From NCBI GenBank assembly GCA_016794505.1, contig JAEUJZ010000110.1, forward strand, positions 1 through 64,000: DNA of 64,000 bases, in the 5' to 3' direction. Made by a program: the position numbers and the translations under genes. Source of the DNA: Myxococcales bacterium (GTDB lineage Bacteria > Myxococcota_A > Polyangia > Palsa-1104 > JAEUJZ01). Below the pieces are notes generated by a model that was given only the letters and a program-made list of their open reading frames with translations, was not told the DNA's origin and searched no databases. Each line of letters opens with the position of its first letter. Position 1 is the stretch's first letter. Of the stretch, positions 9,596-17,604 are shown in pieces.

Positions 9596-12187
9596 ATGCG
9601 CAGAGTGTGTCGGACTCGACAAGCGGTCTCGCTTCTTACCTGGAGCCTTGCGCTGGGCGCGTCCCAGCCGCTGCGAGCCGCCGAGGATGTCGTCTATCGC
9701 GAAGAGCCCGTGAAGCTGCAGCCCCTGTCGGTGGCGACCGCTGCTTCGGCGTTTGATCTGCAGAGCTTGCGTCCGATGTTTGCGAGCGGTCCACTGGCCC
9801 AGGCCAGCGAGCGGCTGCGCAGCGGCGACGCAGCGGGGGCGGCACGCATCTTGGCCGAGCAGTCGCAGAAGCCGGATGTGGCCCAGGATGTTCACGCGCG
9901 CTTTCTTTTGGCCTTGGCACAGCTACGCACGGCGCAGAGCAGCCCCGGCAGCGCCGAGTCCGTGGCTCTGGCCGGGCGGGCGGCCGTCCACTTCGATGCG
10001 CTGTCGGCGAGCTATCCGATGCTGCGCACGTATCACGCACTGTTTGCCGCCAAGGCGTATCTTGTGGCGGGGCAGCCGCAGCAGGCCCTGGCTCGCGCGC
10101 AGGCGGTGCCCAGCGAGTCGGTGCTCGACTGCGAGGCGCGTTTTCTAACCGGCGAGGCGCTGCGGCAAGGTGGTCCCGACGATGCGACGCGCAGCCGGGC
10201 CGTGCAGGCGTACCGCTCGTTCGTTTCCGTCTGCCCGCTCAGCCACCGCTTGGAAGCTGCGCAGCGACAGGCTGAGCTCTTGGATGCGCTGCGTCGCCCC
10301 GCCGAAGCCCTGCAGATCTGGCGTCGCCTGTACATCGAGGCGCCGCACGATCCCGTCGGAGCCTTGGCGGCAAAGCGCTTTGATCAGCTTGGACAGGCGA
10401 GCGCTGGCCCCACCCCAGCGACGGCAGCAGGCAGTGTAGCGCCGCGTCTGCCGCCCTTTACCGCGACGGAGCTCTTGCAGCGAGCACAGGTCCTGTTTGA
10501 TCACATGCGCAACGCTGAAAGCGAAGCCGCGTATCGCTGGGCGCTAGAGCAGCCCGACATCGACGACGCGCAGCGCTGTGTGGCTCGCTACAACGTCGCG
10601 CAGAGCGTGTTCAAGCAGCGGCAGCGCAAGCGCTCGGCCCAGCTCTTCGATGACGCTGTGCAGGCCTGTGCTCCGTCGGCAGCCAAGAACGAAGACCTGC
10701 ATATGAAGGCGCTTTACCAAGGGGCACGCGGCTACGCCAACGGCGGCGAGCATCAGAAGGCTGCGGATCTGTTTGCGCTCGCCGAGGCGACGTATCCCGG
10801 TCACAGCTATGCCGATGACTGCCGTCTGCGTCAGGCCGAGATGTATGCCGAGCTCGTCGAGCGACTGGCCAAAGAGGGCGCGAAAAAGACCTGCAATGCT
10901 GAGACCTGTCCTGACTATGAAGGCAAGCTGACGGCGCTCTTGTCCGACTTGCCGGATCGCTATCCGCAGGGTGACCGTCGGGCCGAGGCGCTGTGGCGAT
11001 TGTCGCTGCGCAGCCTGCGGCGAGGCGATCTAAAGGCGGCGCAGGCGTGGCTTTCGCAGTCGTTGGCCAAGATCCCGCGTGAAGTGGGCTGGGATCAAGA
11101 AGGCCGCACGCTGTACTGGCTGGGTCGCATCGCCGAGCTCAACAGCGACGGAGCATCGGCTGTAGCGAGCTATTCACGAGCGGCCCGCGAGTATCCGCTT
11201 TCGTTCTATGCCTTGCTGTCGCTGTCGCGTCTGGCCGCGGGCTTTCCCAAGGAAAGCGATGCTCTTTTGCGCGAGCTCTTGGCGCTGTCCCCTGCGTCTG
11301 CAGGTAGCGCGAGCGATGAGTTTCGCTTCGCACCGCGGGCGCTGTTTGCGCATCCGGCGTTTCTGCGCGGGGTCGAGCTTTTGCGACTGGGTCTGGGGTC
11401 GGAAGCGCGTCGCGAGTTTCAGTCGATTGGCATCGGTGTCCCGGAAGAAAAAGGCGCGCGAGATCTGTCGCCCGAGCGTGAAGAGATGCTGTGGCTGGCC
11501 GCGGTGCTGTTTGACCGGGCCGGCGCCTGGCACCTGTCGCACTTTGTCCCGCGCTATGTCGTCACCGAGTGGCAGCGGCACTATCCGACGGGGCCTTGGC
11601 GCAAGCAGTGGCTTCTGGCGTATCCGCGCGGCTTCGCCGACCTGATCACCGCGTCGGCGCGCGACAACAACTATCCCGAGATGTTGCAGCTTGCCATCGT
11701 CCGCGAAGAGTCGGCCTTTGACCCGCGCACCGAGAGCTTTGCCAACGCCGTCGGGCTGACGCAGATGATCCAGCCGACCGCCAAGCGCTTCTCGGGCGGT
11801 CTGCCGTTTGACTCACAGTCGCTGCGCGATCCCGGCATCAACGTCGCCATCGGCGGGCGCTTCCTGTCGTTTATCTATCAGCTCTGGCAAAAGAACCCGG
11901 CCTTGACGGTTCCCAGCTACAACGCGGGCGAGGGCGCCGTCGTGCGCTGGCTCAAAAGCAGCGTGGCGCCGGGCGGCATGGCCAACCTGCCTGGTTCGCC
12001 GGGCCTCGGCCAAGTCGACCTGTTTATCGAATCCATCCCCTATGACGAGACGCGCGGCTACACCAAGCGCGTCTTGTCGAGCTACTTGATTTACCAGTGG
12101 CTCTACGGCGCCGCGTCGACGGACCCTCCCGAAGCACACCTGCCGAGCATCCCGTTCGCTTTGCCCGCCGTACCCGTCCTGCGCTAG
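9596..12187 (+). CDS. Soluble lytic murein transglycosylase (Slt-like) with TPR region
   Basis: This 863-aa exported protein has a signal sequence (residues 1-30, ending LRAAEDV). A long alpha-helical TPR-like superhelix lies at about 35-670, and a C-terminal Slt70-type catalytic domain from about 690. The catalytic block LAIVREESAFDPR has the expected glutamate, followed by NAVGLTQMIQPTAKRF, VPSYNAGEGAV and ETRGYTKRVLSSY, all typical of family 1 lytic transglycosylases. These enzymes cleave the MurNAc-GlcNAc bond and form 1,6-anhydro ends. It is larger than E. coli Slt70 because of the extended TPR part. It starts 32 bases after the cyclase stop. A second, similar enzyme is at 57798-59999. 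Confidence 0.92.
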   Translation: MRRVCRTRQAVSLLTWSLALGASQPLRAAEDVVYREEPVKLQPLSVATAASAFDLQSLRPMFASGPLAQASERLRSGDAAGAARILAEQSQKPDVAQDVHARFLLALAQLRTAQSSPGSAESVALAGRAAVHFDALSASYPMLRTYHALFAAKAYLVAGQPQQALARAQAVPSESVLDCEARFLTGEALRQGGPDDATRSRAVQAYRSFVSVCPLSHRLEAAQRQAELLDALRRPAEALQIWRRLYIEAPHDPVGALAAKRFDQLGQASAGPTPATAAGSVAPRLPPFTATELLQRAQVLFDHMRNAESEAAYRWALEQPDIDDAQRCVARYNVAQSVFKQRQRKRSAQLFDDAVQACAPSAAKNEDLHMKALYQGARGYANGGEHQKAADLFALAEATYPGHSYADDCRLRQAEMYAELVERLAKEGAKKTCNAETCPDYEGKLTALLSDLPDRYPQGDRRAEALWRLSLRSLRRGDLKAAQAWLSQSLAKIPREVGWDQEGRTLYWLGRIAELNSDGASAVASYSRAAREYPLSFYALLSLSRLAAGFPKESDALLRELLALSPASAGSASDEFRFAPRALFAHPAFLRGVELLRLGLGSEARREFQSIGIGVPEEKGARDLSPEREEMLWLAAVLFDRAGAWHLSHFVPRYVVTEWQRHYPTGPWRKQWLLAYPRGFADLITASARDNNYPEMLQLAIVREESAFDPRTESFANAVGLTQMIQPTAKRFSGGLPFDSQSLRDPGINVAIGGRFLSFIYQLWQKNPALTVPSYNAGEGAVVRWLKSSVAPGGMANLPGSPGLGQVDLFIESIPYDETRGYTKRVLSSYLIYQWLYGAASTDPPEAHLPSIPFALPAVPVLR

Positions 12188-12202
12188 CAGCTCGCCCCTC
12201 AG

Positions 12203-12236
12203 CCAGGGTCCGCGCGGGCGCGTTCGCGTTCCCTGG
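12203..12236 (+). terminator. Possible hairpin after the transglycosylase gene
   Basis: The arms CCAGGG (12203-12208) and CCCTGG (12231-12236) enclose a GC-rich loop that can itself fold. There is no T-tract, so this is at best a weak intrinsic terminator or a transcript 3' stabiliser. It lies 15 bases after the stop codon. Confidence 0.3.
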
Positions 12237-12360
12237 GCCGAGTCGGCTCCTCGAATACTTAGTCAACGCGTAGTTAGCAATTCTTGCGCGGGCTGCGACG
12301 GCACCGCGTTATGATGGCCGCGGGGCTGCGCATTTTAATCTTCGCGTTGGGGGTATTCGC

Positions 12361-13317
12361 ATGCCGAGCGCAACGATGACCTTGGACGACGGCGCTGGTG
12401 GCAATCCAGTGACCTTGACCACTCGTAATTTCAATGCCGGAGACCAAGATAATTTCTTGGATAGCAACTGGACGAGCTTTCGTGGCCAGCTGGCCTTGGC
12501 TGGGTTTGATGCCAATAACTTGGCGATCAGTGAAACCATCGTCAGTCATGGAGTAACCGTTGATTTTTATCGAGCCCCCAATCGGCCACGTACCAAGTAT
12601 GCTGATATGAAAGCCGGGGTGATTTATGGCCTTGGATTGGTGACGCAAGACCCCAACCTGACATTTCCCGGCAATCGCCTGCAGGTATTCTGTTCGGAAG
12701 AGGCCAATGTCAGCTTGGGTTTCCGATATCGCAAAAATGCAACGGAGTATGCCGCGATTACCATGGGCAAGACATCCTGGCATTGGAGCGGTGACGACAA
12801 TACGAAGACGGTCGCGATGGAGGTAAAATCGCACTATCAAAAAGCCTGGTTTACCAGCTCAAGCAAGCGTCGCTGCGCGGCCACGGCTATACATGAGATG
12901 GGGCATATCTTCCATCAAATCGGCAGCCTTCCACATTATATATTAATGGCGCGAGTGTCCGTCCTGGCCGGGCAAGCGATTAGTATTGAAGCGGTAGATG
13001 ATAGTATGCACGAAAACTTCAAGGCGCCAAAGCTTCTTGACTTTAACCCGCAACCTACCGCAGCACAGCTATATCATTTTGTGCGGCACAGTCGGCGCTG
13101 GGGAACGGGGGTTAGTAATTATGCAGCATTTAATGGCATGAACGAGTTTGTCGCCGAGACGTTTTGCTCGCTGGTCATGGGATCGCCGATTGGTGGCGAC
13201 AATCATGTGCCGGTGACCGCTGCGCATCCCCCCGACCGTGCGGATGTGCTGACTGCATATACCGAGCATGGCGGACCGCTGCCGGCTCTTGCAGCGCGGC
13301 ATGCGCGACGCGGATAA
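12361..13317 (+). CDS. Unknown protein with HExxH zinc-metallopeptidase signature (effector-like)
   Basis: This 318-aa protein has no signal peptide or membrane helix. A gluzincin-type signature is visible: AIHEMGHIFHQIG, with HEMGH at residues 178-182, and a downstream NEFVAETF at 261-268 that could supply the third zinc ligand (E262 or E266). The EFxAExF-like block resembles anthrax-lethal-factor-like and other toxin metallopeptidases. No named family is assigned. A GGGGG run 9 bases before the ATG is the ribosome-binding site. Codon use is visibly AT-richer than the flanking genes and the upstream spacer is AT-rich, suggesting acquisition by transfer. The next gene, 26 bases downstream, is a second HExxH protein. 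Metallopeptidase activity is inferred from the motif; export or injection is speculative. Confidence 0.6.
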   Translation: MPSATMTLDDGAGGNPVTLTTRNFNAGDQDNFLDSNWTSFRGQLALAGFDANNLAISETIVSHGVTVDFYRAPNRPRTKYADMKAGVIYGLGLVTQDPNLTFPGNRLQVFCSEEANVSLGFRYRKNATEYAAITMGKTSWHWSGDDNTKTVAMEVKSHYQKAWFTSSSKRRCAATAIHEMGHIFHQIGSLPHYILMARVSVLAGQAISIEAVDDSMHENFKAPKLLDFNPQPTAAQLYHFVRHSRRWGTGVSNYAAFNGMNEFVAETFCSLVMGSPIGGDNHVPVTAAHPPDRADVLTAYTEHGGPLPALAARHARRG

Positions 13318-13343
13318 CTATCTGAAATGAAAAGGAGGGTCCG

Positions 13344-14348
13344 ATGGTCGATGATTATTGGACGAAGTCGATTAAGGGTGCAGTCAAGACCTATCTAACG
13401 ACCTCGGTTGGTTGCCCCGGCACGATGGATATCGTGCTGCCGCGCGCTTCGAGAATTGCAGACTTGGCAGCCGTTGATGTGGATAGCGTGGATGATGTCG
13501 ATGATATCAATGGCATGGCAATCGCTGACGACACGGTGAAAGATGGTGCTAATTATTGCCGTGTTGGCAGGAATATCTATATCACAAAATATGCCGATCT
13601 GACGGTGTGCCCGTATGCTGGATTTCACTTGAAGATATTGCGCGATTTGCGGGAAATTGCTCGCCATAATCCCGGCAAGCGGCTGCTGAAGTCACTTAAT
13701 AAAGTGGCGAAAAACGGCCATGGCAAGACATTGGTGATCAAGTTCTGCAATGGCTTTATGCGGACCTCGCAGGCCAATCTGGCCCCCGGCGATACCGGCG
13801 GCGACTGGAACACCGGGACGTATGCGCCAGCGACGGTGCCAGGGCAGTACGTGACGGTGGAATACAACCCGCAGATGTTTGGCCTGCCGACGGTCGTCGG
13901 CCTAAATGCCGACGGTCCCGAGCTGCAGGATGGCGAGTGGGGCGCGCCGGATCAGAAACCTCCCGATGTGACGCTGTTTCACGAAATGGTTCACGCCGAC
14001 GACTATTTTCGCGGCGTGTTTCTGCAGGACTCGGCCCTGCGTGGCCACAACGAACAGGTCAAGATCAGCGAGCTTCGCTGCGTCGGTCTGGATGAGTTCG
14101 ATCAGCCGGAAATCTATTCTGAAAACCTCTATCGGGCGGCGCGCGGGGTGGCTCGCCGCGACTACTATACGAAGCAGACCGAGATGGATGGCGGGCCGGT
14201 GTTTACGCCCACCGTCTCGAAGTTCTGGCATCCGCACAAGTACAAGCGAGAAAAACAAGCCTTTCGCGGCCAAGTGCAGAGCCTGACGCAGCATAAGCGC
14301 GCACTGGCGCTGCACTTGATTGATAAGCTGGGCAGAATTGCCCCATAA
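13344..14348 (+). CDS. M91/NleD-like zinc metallopeptidase, putative effector
   Basis: This 334-aa protein has no signal peptide. Residues 100-220 follow the pattern of the M91 effector peptidases (NleD/HopH1 type): a Gly-containing loop, a beta strand YVTVEYNP, then VTLFHEMVHADDYFRG with the zinc motif HEMVH at 213-217. Further on, YSENLYRAARG at 258-268 matches the conserved SEN-x-x-R block after the active site. Known M91 enzymes are secreted effectors that cut host signalling kinases; the substrate here cannot be read. A strong AAAAGGAGGG lies just before the ATG. It forms a two-gene unit with the preceding HExxH gene and shares its AT-rich composition. No immunity gene is recognised beside it. 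The family call is by motif only. Confidence 0.62.
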   Translation: MVDDYWTKSIKGAVKTYLTTSVGCPGTMDIVLPRASRIADLAAVDVDSVDDVDDINGMAIADDTVKDGANYCRVGRNIYITKYADLTVCPYAGFHLKILRDLREIARHNPGKRLLKSLNKVAKNGHGKTLVIKFCNGFMRTSQANLAPGDTGGDWNTGTYAPATVPGQYVTVEYNPQMFGLPTVVGLNADGPELQDGEWGAPDQKPPDVTLFHEMVHADDYFRGVFLQDSALRGHNEQVKISELRCVGLDEFDQPEIYSENLYRAARGVARRDYYTKQTEMDGGPVFTPTVSKFWHPHKYKREKQAFRGQVQSLTQHKRALALHLIDKLGRIAP

Positions 14349-14401
14349 AAACGAATCGACAGAACCATAATCCAACAGTCATGGCGTCTGGTTCGATTCG
14401 T
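14347..14401 (-). terminator. Inverted repeat, probable terminator for the SDR gene
   Basis: The arms ACGAATCGA (14351-14359) and TCGATTCGT (14393-14401) form a 9-bp stem over a 33-base loop. Four A residues at 14347-14350 become a short T-tract in a minus-strand transcript, which suits termination of the SDR gene that ends at 14506. It also lies just after the plus-strand metallopeptidase gene. Confidence 0.4.
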
Positions 14402-14412
14402 GCGAAAGCAAC

Positions 14413-14433
14413 AAAAATCAAAAATCAAAAATC
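14413..14433. repeat. Short tandem repeat, AAAAATC x 3
   Basis: Three perfect copies of AAAAATC lie in the spacer between the metallopeptidase and SDR genes. The spacer is AT-rich, unlike most of the window. Copy number could vary by slippage; no coding role is seen. Confidence 0.8.
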
Positions 14434-14505
14434 AGGCAATCGGCATCCTGCAAGTCTACGTTTGATATGCGCATGTGCCGATTTCGCGGGGGATTGCCCG
14501 GCTGT

Positions 14506-15282
14506 TTACGCGATGGTCATGCCTCCGTCGAGGACTAGGGTATGGCCGTTCATATAGGACGATGCGTCGCTGGCCAAAAACAGCGCCGCGCCGACCAGCT
14601 CGCTGGGCTGGGCATGACGGCCGAGCGGTGTGCGCGACACGATGTGCTGGTGGACGGCGTCGTTTTGGATCAGGGCCTGGGCAAAGCGCGTCTCGACCAA
14701 GCCGGGGGCGATGGCGTTGATGCGGATGCCGGCTCCGCCGACCTCGGTGGCCAAGGTCTGGGTCATCGAGATGATCGCCGCCTTGGTCATGCCATAGCAG
14801 CCTTGGAAGGGGGCGGCGCGCAGGCCGGCAACGCTGGCAACGTTGATGATCGAGCCGGGCGCACCGCGTCGCTGCAGGTGGCGGATGACCTCGCGAGCGG
14901 CGGCGAAGTAGCCCTTTACGTTGACCTCGAAGGTCTTGTCGAACGCGGCATCGGGGGTATCGACCAGCGGCCCGAAATAGGGATTGGTCGCGGCGTTGTT
15001 GACGAGCACATCGACCTGGCCAAAGGCAGCAATCGCCGCGTCGATCATGGCCGCGATCTCGGCGCTTTTTCCGACGTGGCAGGCGATGGGCAGGGCGGTA
15101 CCCCCTGCGGCGGTGATGCGGTCACAGACGGCCTGCAGATCGGCGAGCTTGCGCGACGCCAAGACCACTTTCGCGCCTTGGCTGGCAAAGGCGGTGGCCA
15201 TGGCTTCGCCGATGCCGCGGCTGGCACCGGTCAGGACGGCAACTTTGCCGTCGAGTCGAAACAACGAACTGGGGCTCGACAT
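14506..15282 (-). CDS. Short-chain dehydrogenase/reductase (SDR) family oxidoreductase
   Basis: This 258-aa cytoplasmic NAD(P)-dependent oxidoreductase of the classical SDR family contains the nucleotide-binding TGASRGIG near residue 18, the structural NNAATNP, the catalytic serine region IINVASVAG, and the catalytic pair in YGMTKAA (YxxxK). It ends DGGMTIA, as glucose/3-oxoacyl-ACP-type SDRs do. The substrate is not predictable. The start is chosen at 15282 because AAGGAG sits 5 bases upstream; longer in-frame extensions lack any family similarity. It is monocistronic, converging with the metallopeptidase genes and diverging from the FMN-binding operon. Confidence 0.9.
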   Translation of the reverse strand: MSSPSSLFRLDGKVAVLTGASRGIGEAMATAFASQGAKVVLASRKLADLQAVCDRITAAGGTALPIACHVGKSAEIAAMIDAAIAAFGQVDVLVNNAATNPYFGPLVDTPDAAFDKTFEVNVKGYFAAAREVIRHLQRRGAPGSIINVASVAGLRAAPFQGCYGMTKAAIISMTQTLATEVGGAGIRINAIAPGLVETRFAQALIQNDAVHQHIVSRTPLGRHAQPSELVGAALFLASDASSYMNGHTLVLDGGMTIA

Positions 15283-15447
15283 GAGGGGCTCCTTGCTGGG
15301 GCGCGCCATCTGCCGTGTCTGTCCTCGACGGAAAAGACAGCGGATCAGGCCGTGTGAATGTCCTTGTTTGGTTCCTTGTACCGCGACCGGCCCCAGCGAG
15401 GCCAGCCTTGCGACGGTTGACGAGAGGGGCGGCTCGGTAGTAGTCAG

Positions 15448-16071
15448 ATGGTGATGAAATTCATTTTCAATTCCCCGGCGGCGGGGCTCTGGCTGCGGGC
15501 CGTGTGCTGGCTGGGGCTTCTGTGCGGGGCGTTCCCGGCGACGGTGCAGGCGCAGGCCACGTACTTTACGCCGCGAGCGGTGCTGGCCGAGTTCTTTCCC
15601 AAGAGCCAGCTTGTGACCTACCAAAAGTACGAGCCCAACCCGGCGCAGCGGGCGCGCATCGAGGCGCAGCTGGGCTATGCGCTCAAGCGCTCGGCGTACA
15701 CGTTTTACGTCGCCAAGACGGGCGAGCACATCGACGGCTATGCGCTTCTCGACGAAGAAAATGGCCAGCACTTGCCGATCAGCTATGCCGTGAAGCTATC
15801 GCCCAAAGGCAGCGTCGAGCGGCACGAGATCATGGTCTATCGCGAGCGCTACGGCGACGAGGTGCGCGACCCGCGCTTCCGTCAGCAGTTCGTGGGCAAG
15901 ACGGCCGCCGACCCGCTGCGCCCAGGCGAGGAAGTCATCGCGGTGTCGGGGGCGACGATCAGCTCGCGGGCGATGGCCATCGGTGTGCGTCGCTGCTTGG
16001 TGCTATTCGATGAGCTGGTGCTGCGCCCGCAGCGCGAGATCGCAGGCGGCGCGACCTCTGCCGCGCATTGA
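15448..16071 (+). CDS. Exported FMN-binding-domain protein
   Basis: This 207-aa protein has a signal peptide (LRAVCWLGLLCGAFPATVQAQA) and a C-terminal FMN-bind domain. Its block VIAVSGATISSRA fits the SGAT flavinylation motif, in which the Thr receives FMN covalently through ApbE in RnfG/NqrC-type proteins. The Asp usually three residues before SGA is replaced here. It is therefore likely a periplasmic one-electron carrier. ATGs at 15448 and 15454 are both possible. It heads a compact operon: 34 bases to a 4-TM protein, then a Fur-family regulator and a molybdoenzyme. No apbE gene is seen in the window. Confidence 0.82.
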   Translation: MVMKFIFNSPAAGLWLRAVCWLGLLCGAFPATVQAQATYFTPRAVLAEFFPKSQLVTYQKYEPNPAQRARIEAQLGYALKRSAYTFYVAKTGEHIDGYALLDEENGQHLPISYAVKLSPKGSVERHEIMVYRERYGDEVRDPRFRQQFVGKTAADPLRPGEEVIAVSGATISSRAMAIGVRRCLVLFDELVLRPQREIAGGATSAAH

Positions 16072-16105
16072 CAAGCCGGCGCCCTCAGGGTCCTACTCGC
16101 CAACC

Positions 16106-16885
16106 ATGCGACAGTTTGCAGCCAAAGGCCTGCGCATCGCCCACCTCGGGCGCGAGGCCAAGGTCATCTATAGCTTCTTCTGCGCGCTGTCTCTTTTGGC
16201 TCTGTTCTCATCGCTGCTTTTGTACGAAGACCTCGTCGGGCCAGCGCTTGCACGGGGGCATCTTTTGCGTGTGCAGGCGTATTACGGAAAGACCGCGCCG
16301 ACCGGGTCGATGAGCCGAGCCGAAGCAGCCGAAGGTGCGGTGCTTGCCACGGCGGGGTCTCCTGCCGCAGGCGGGCCAGATATCGCGCTGCCCAGCGACG
16401 ATCCAACGTCGGCCGATCCGCCCGCCGTTGAGTCGCCGGCCGGACGTCCCCAGCGACTGACGATCACCGTGCCGTACCGCAAGCTCCTTGAGGTAACGCA
16501 CTTTCACCTGTTTACGGTGCCGGTGTTCCTGCTGATTCTGACGCACCTGTTTCTGCTCTGCGGGCTGTCGCCGGCTGCCCAGCTTGCGTGGATCGTCGCG
16601 GGGTGGATGAGCGCGTCGCTTCACATGGCGACGCCGTGGCTTCTGCGCGTGCTGAGCCCGCGCTGGACGTTTCTGCACGCGGTCTCGGGCCTGGCCTTCT
16701 TGCTTTCGGCGCTGGTGCTGTGCCTGCTGCCCGTCGTGCAGATGTGGCGCCCGGTGCGATCGACTCGCCGCGATCGGCACGGTGGGAAAAAAAACCGACC
16801 CAGCAGTCGGCCGGCGGCGGAGCCGCATCCTCTTTCTGCCGTCGAGCTTGACAGCGCGTCGGCTTCGCGTGTTGATTCACAGTAA
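16106..16885 (+). CDS. Four-helix membrane protein, putative partner of the FMN-binding protein
   Basis: This 259-aa protein has one N-terminal membrane helix (VIYSFFCALSLLALFSSLLLY), a periplasmic Ala/Pro-rich loop, and three further helices from about residue 130. The last three contain His residues in VTHFHLFTVP, LTHLF, SLHMATPW and FLHAVSG, which could ligate haem b. It looks like a small membrane cytochrome or quinol module that passes electrons to or from the adjacent FMN-binding protein; this is inference from context and histidines. The basic C-terminus contains an A8 run (16787-16794) in coding sequence. The start is set at ATG 16106, because upstream extensions overlap the previous gene in another frame. 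Confidence 0.65.
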   Translation: MRQFAAKGLRIAHLGREAKVIYSFFCALSLLALFSSLLLYEDLVGPALARGHLLRVQAYYGKTAPTGSMSRAEAAEGAVLATAGSPAAGGPDIALPSDDPTSADPPAVESPAGRPQRLTITVPYRKLLEVTHFHLFTVPVFLLILTHLFLLCGLSPAAQLAWIVAGWMSASLHMATPWLLRVLSPRWTFLHAVSGLAFLLSALVLCLLPVVQMWRPVRSTRRDRHGGKKNRPSSRPAAEPHPLSAVELDSASASRVDSQ

Positions 16886-16894
16886 GGTCGATCC

Positions 16895-17590
16895 ATGCCG
16901 ACATATGCGCATACGCAGGGCCCGGCAGCGACGGGCGGAACGGGACCGGATCCCGAACGCCTGGCATTTCTGAAGTTGGAATGGGAAAAGTACCAGCGCG
17001 AAAAGCGGCTGAAGAGCACGAGCCAGCGCGATCTGATCGTCGACGAGTTTCTGCGCTGTCCCGATCACATCTCGATCGAAGATCTGCTGACGCGGGTGCG
17101 GGCTCGCAATGGGCGCATCGGCTATGCCACGGTGTATCGCACCATCAAGCTGCTCGCCGACGCTGATTTGGCGACGGAGCGCCACTTCAAAGACGGCCAC
17201 ACCAGCTATGAAGTGGCGGGCCCCAACAGCCAGCACCACGACCACCTGATCTGCCTGAAGTGCCACCTGATCTTGGAGTTCTCGAACGATGAGATCGAAG
17301 CGCTGCAGGAGCGGGTGGCGCGCGACCTGGGTGGATTCAAGGTGATGCAGCACAAGATGGAGCTTTATGCCCTGTGCCCCAAAGAGCAGGGCGTCGCGCA
17401 GGGGGCCTGTGCCAACGACGAGCGGCTGGTTTCGCTGCGCCCCAGCAAGCCAGGCGATGGCCGAGCCGGCCATGCCGCGAGCAAGCCCGCGAACAAGTCG
17501 CCGAGCGCCGTCCCGAGCCAAGACCCACGCAGCGCTGCGGGCCAGGCCCCGGACAAGGCCAAGAGCTCGCGCAGCCACGGCCGCACCTAG
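16895..17590 (+). CDS. Fur-family transcriptional regulator
   Basis: This 231-aa DNA-binding repressor has a winged-helix N-terminus (TSQRDLIVDEFLRCPDHISIEDLL, GYATVYRTIKLL) and the Fur metal-binding dimer domain with HHDHLICLKCH. One CxxC is present; the usual second CxxC near the end is displaced (LYALCPKEQ and a later Cys), so metal specificity (Fe, Zn or peroxide sensing) cannot be stated. About 80 C-terminal residues beyond the normal Fur length are low-complexity Ala/Ser/Lys-rich. AAGGT lies 8 bases before the ATG and the gap to the upstream gene is 9 bases, so it is co-transcribed with the FMN-binding and 4-TM genes and may autoregulate the operon. Confidence 0.9.
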   Translation: MPTYAHTQGPAATGGTGPDPERLAFLKLEWEKYQREKRLKSTSQRDLIVDEFLRCPDHISIEDLLTRVRARNGRIGYATVYRTIKLLADADLATERHFKDGHTSYEVAGPNSQHHDHLICLKCHLILEFSNDEIEALQERVARDLGGFKVMQHKMELYALCPKEQGVAQGACANDERLVSLRPSKPGDGRAGHAASKPANKSPSAVPSQDPRSAAGQAPDKAKSSRSHGRT

Positions 17591-17604
17591 CAGGGAGCCC
17601 CGTT

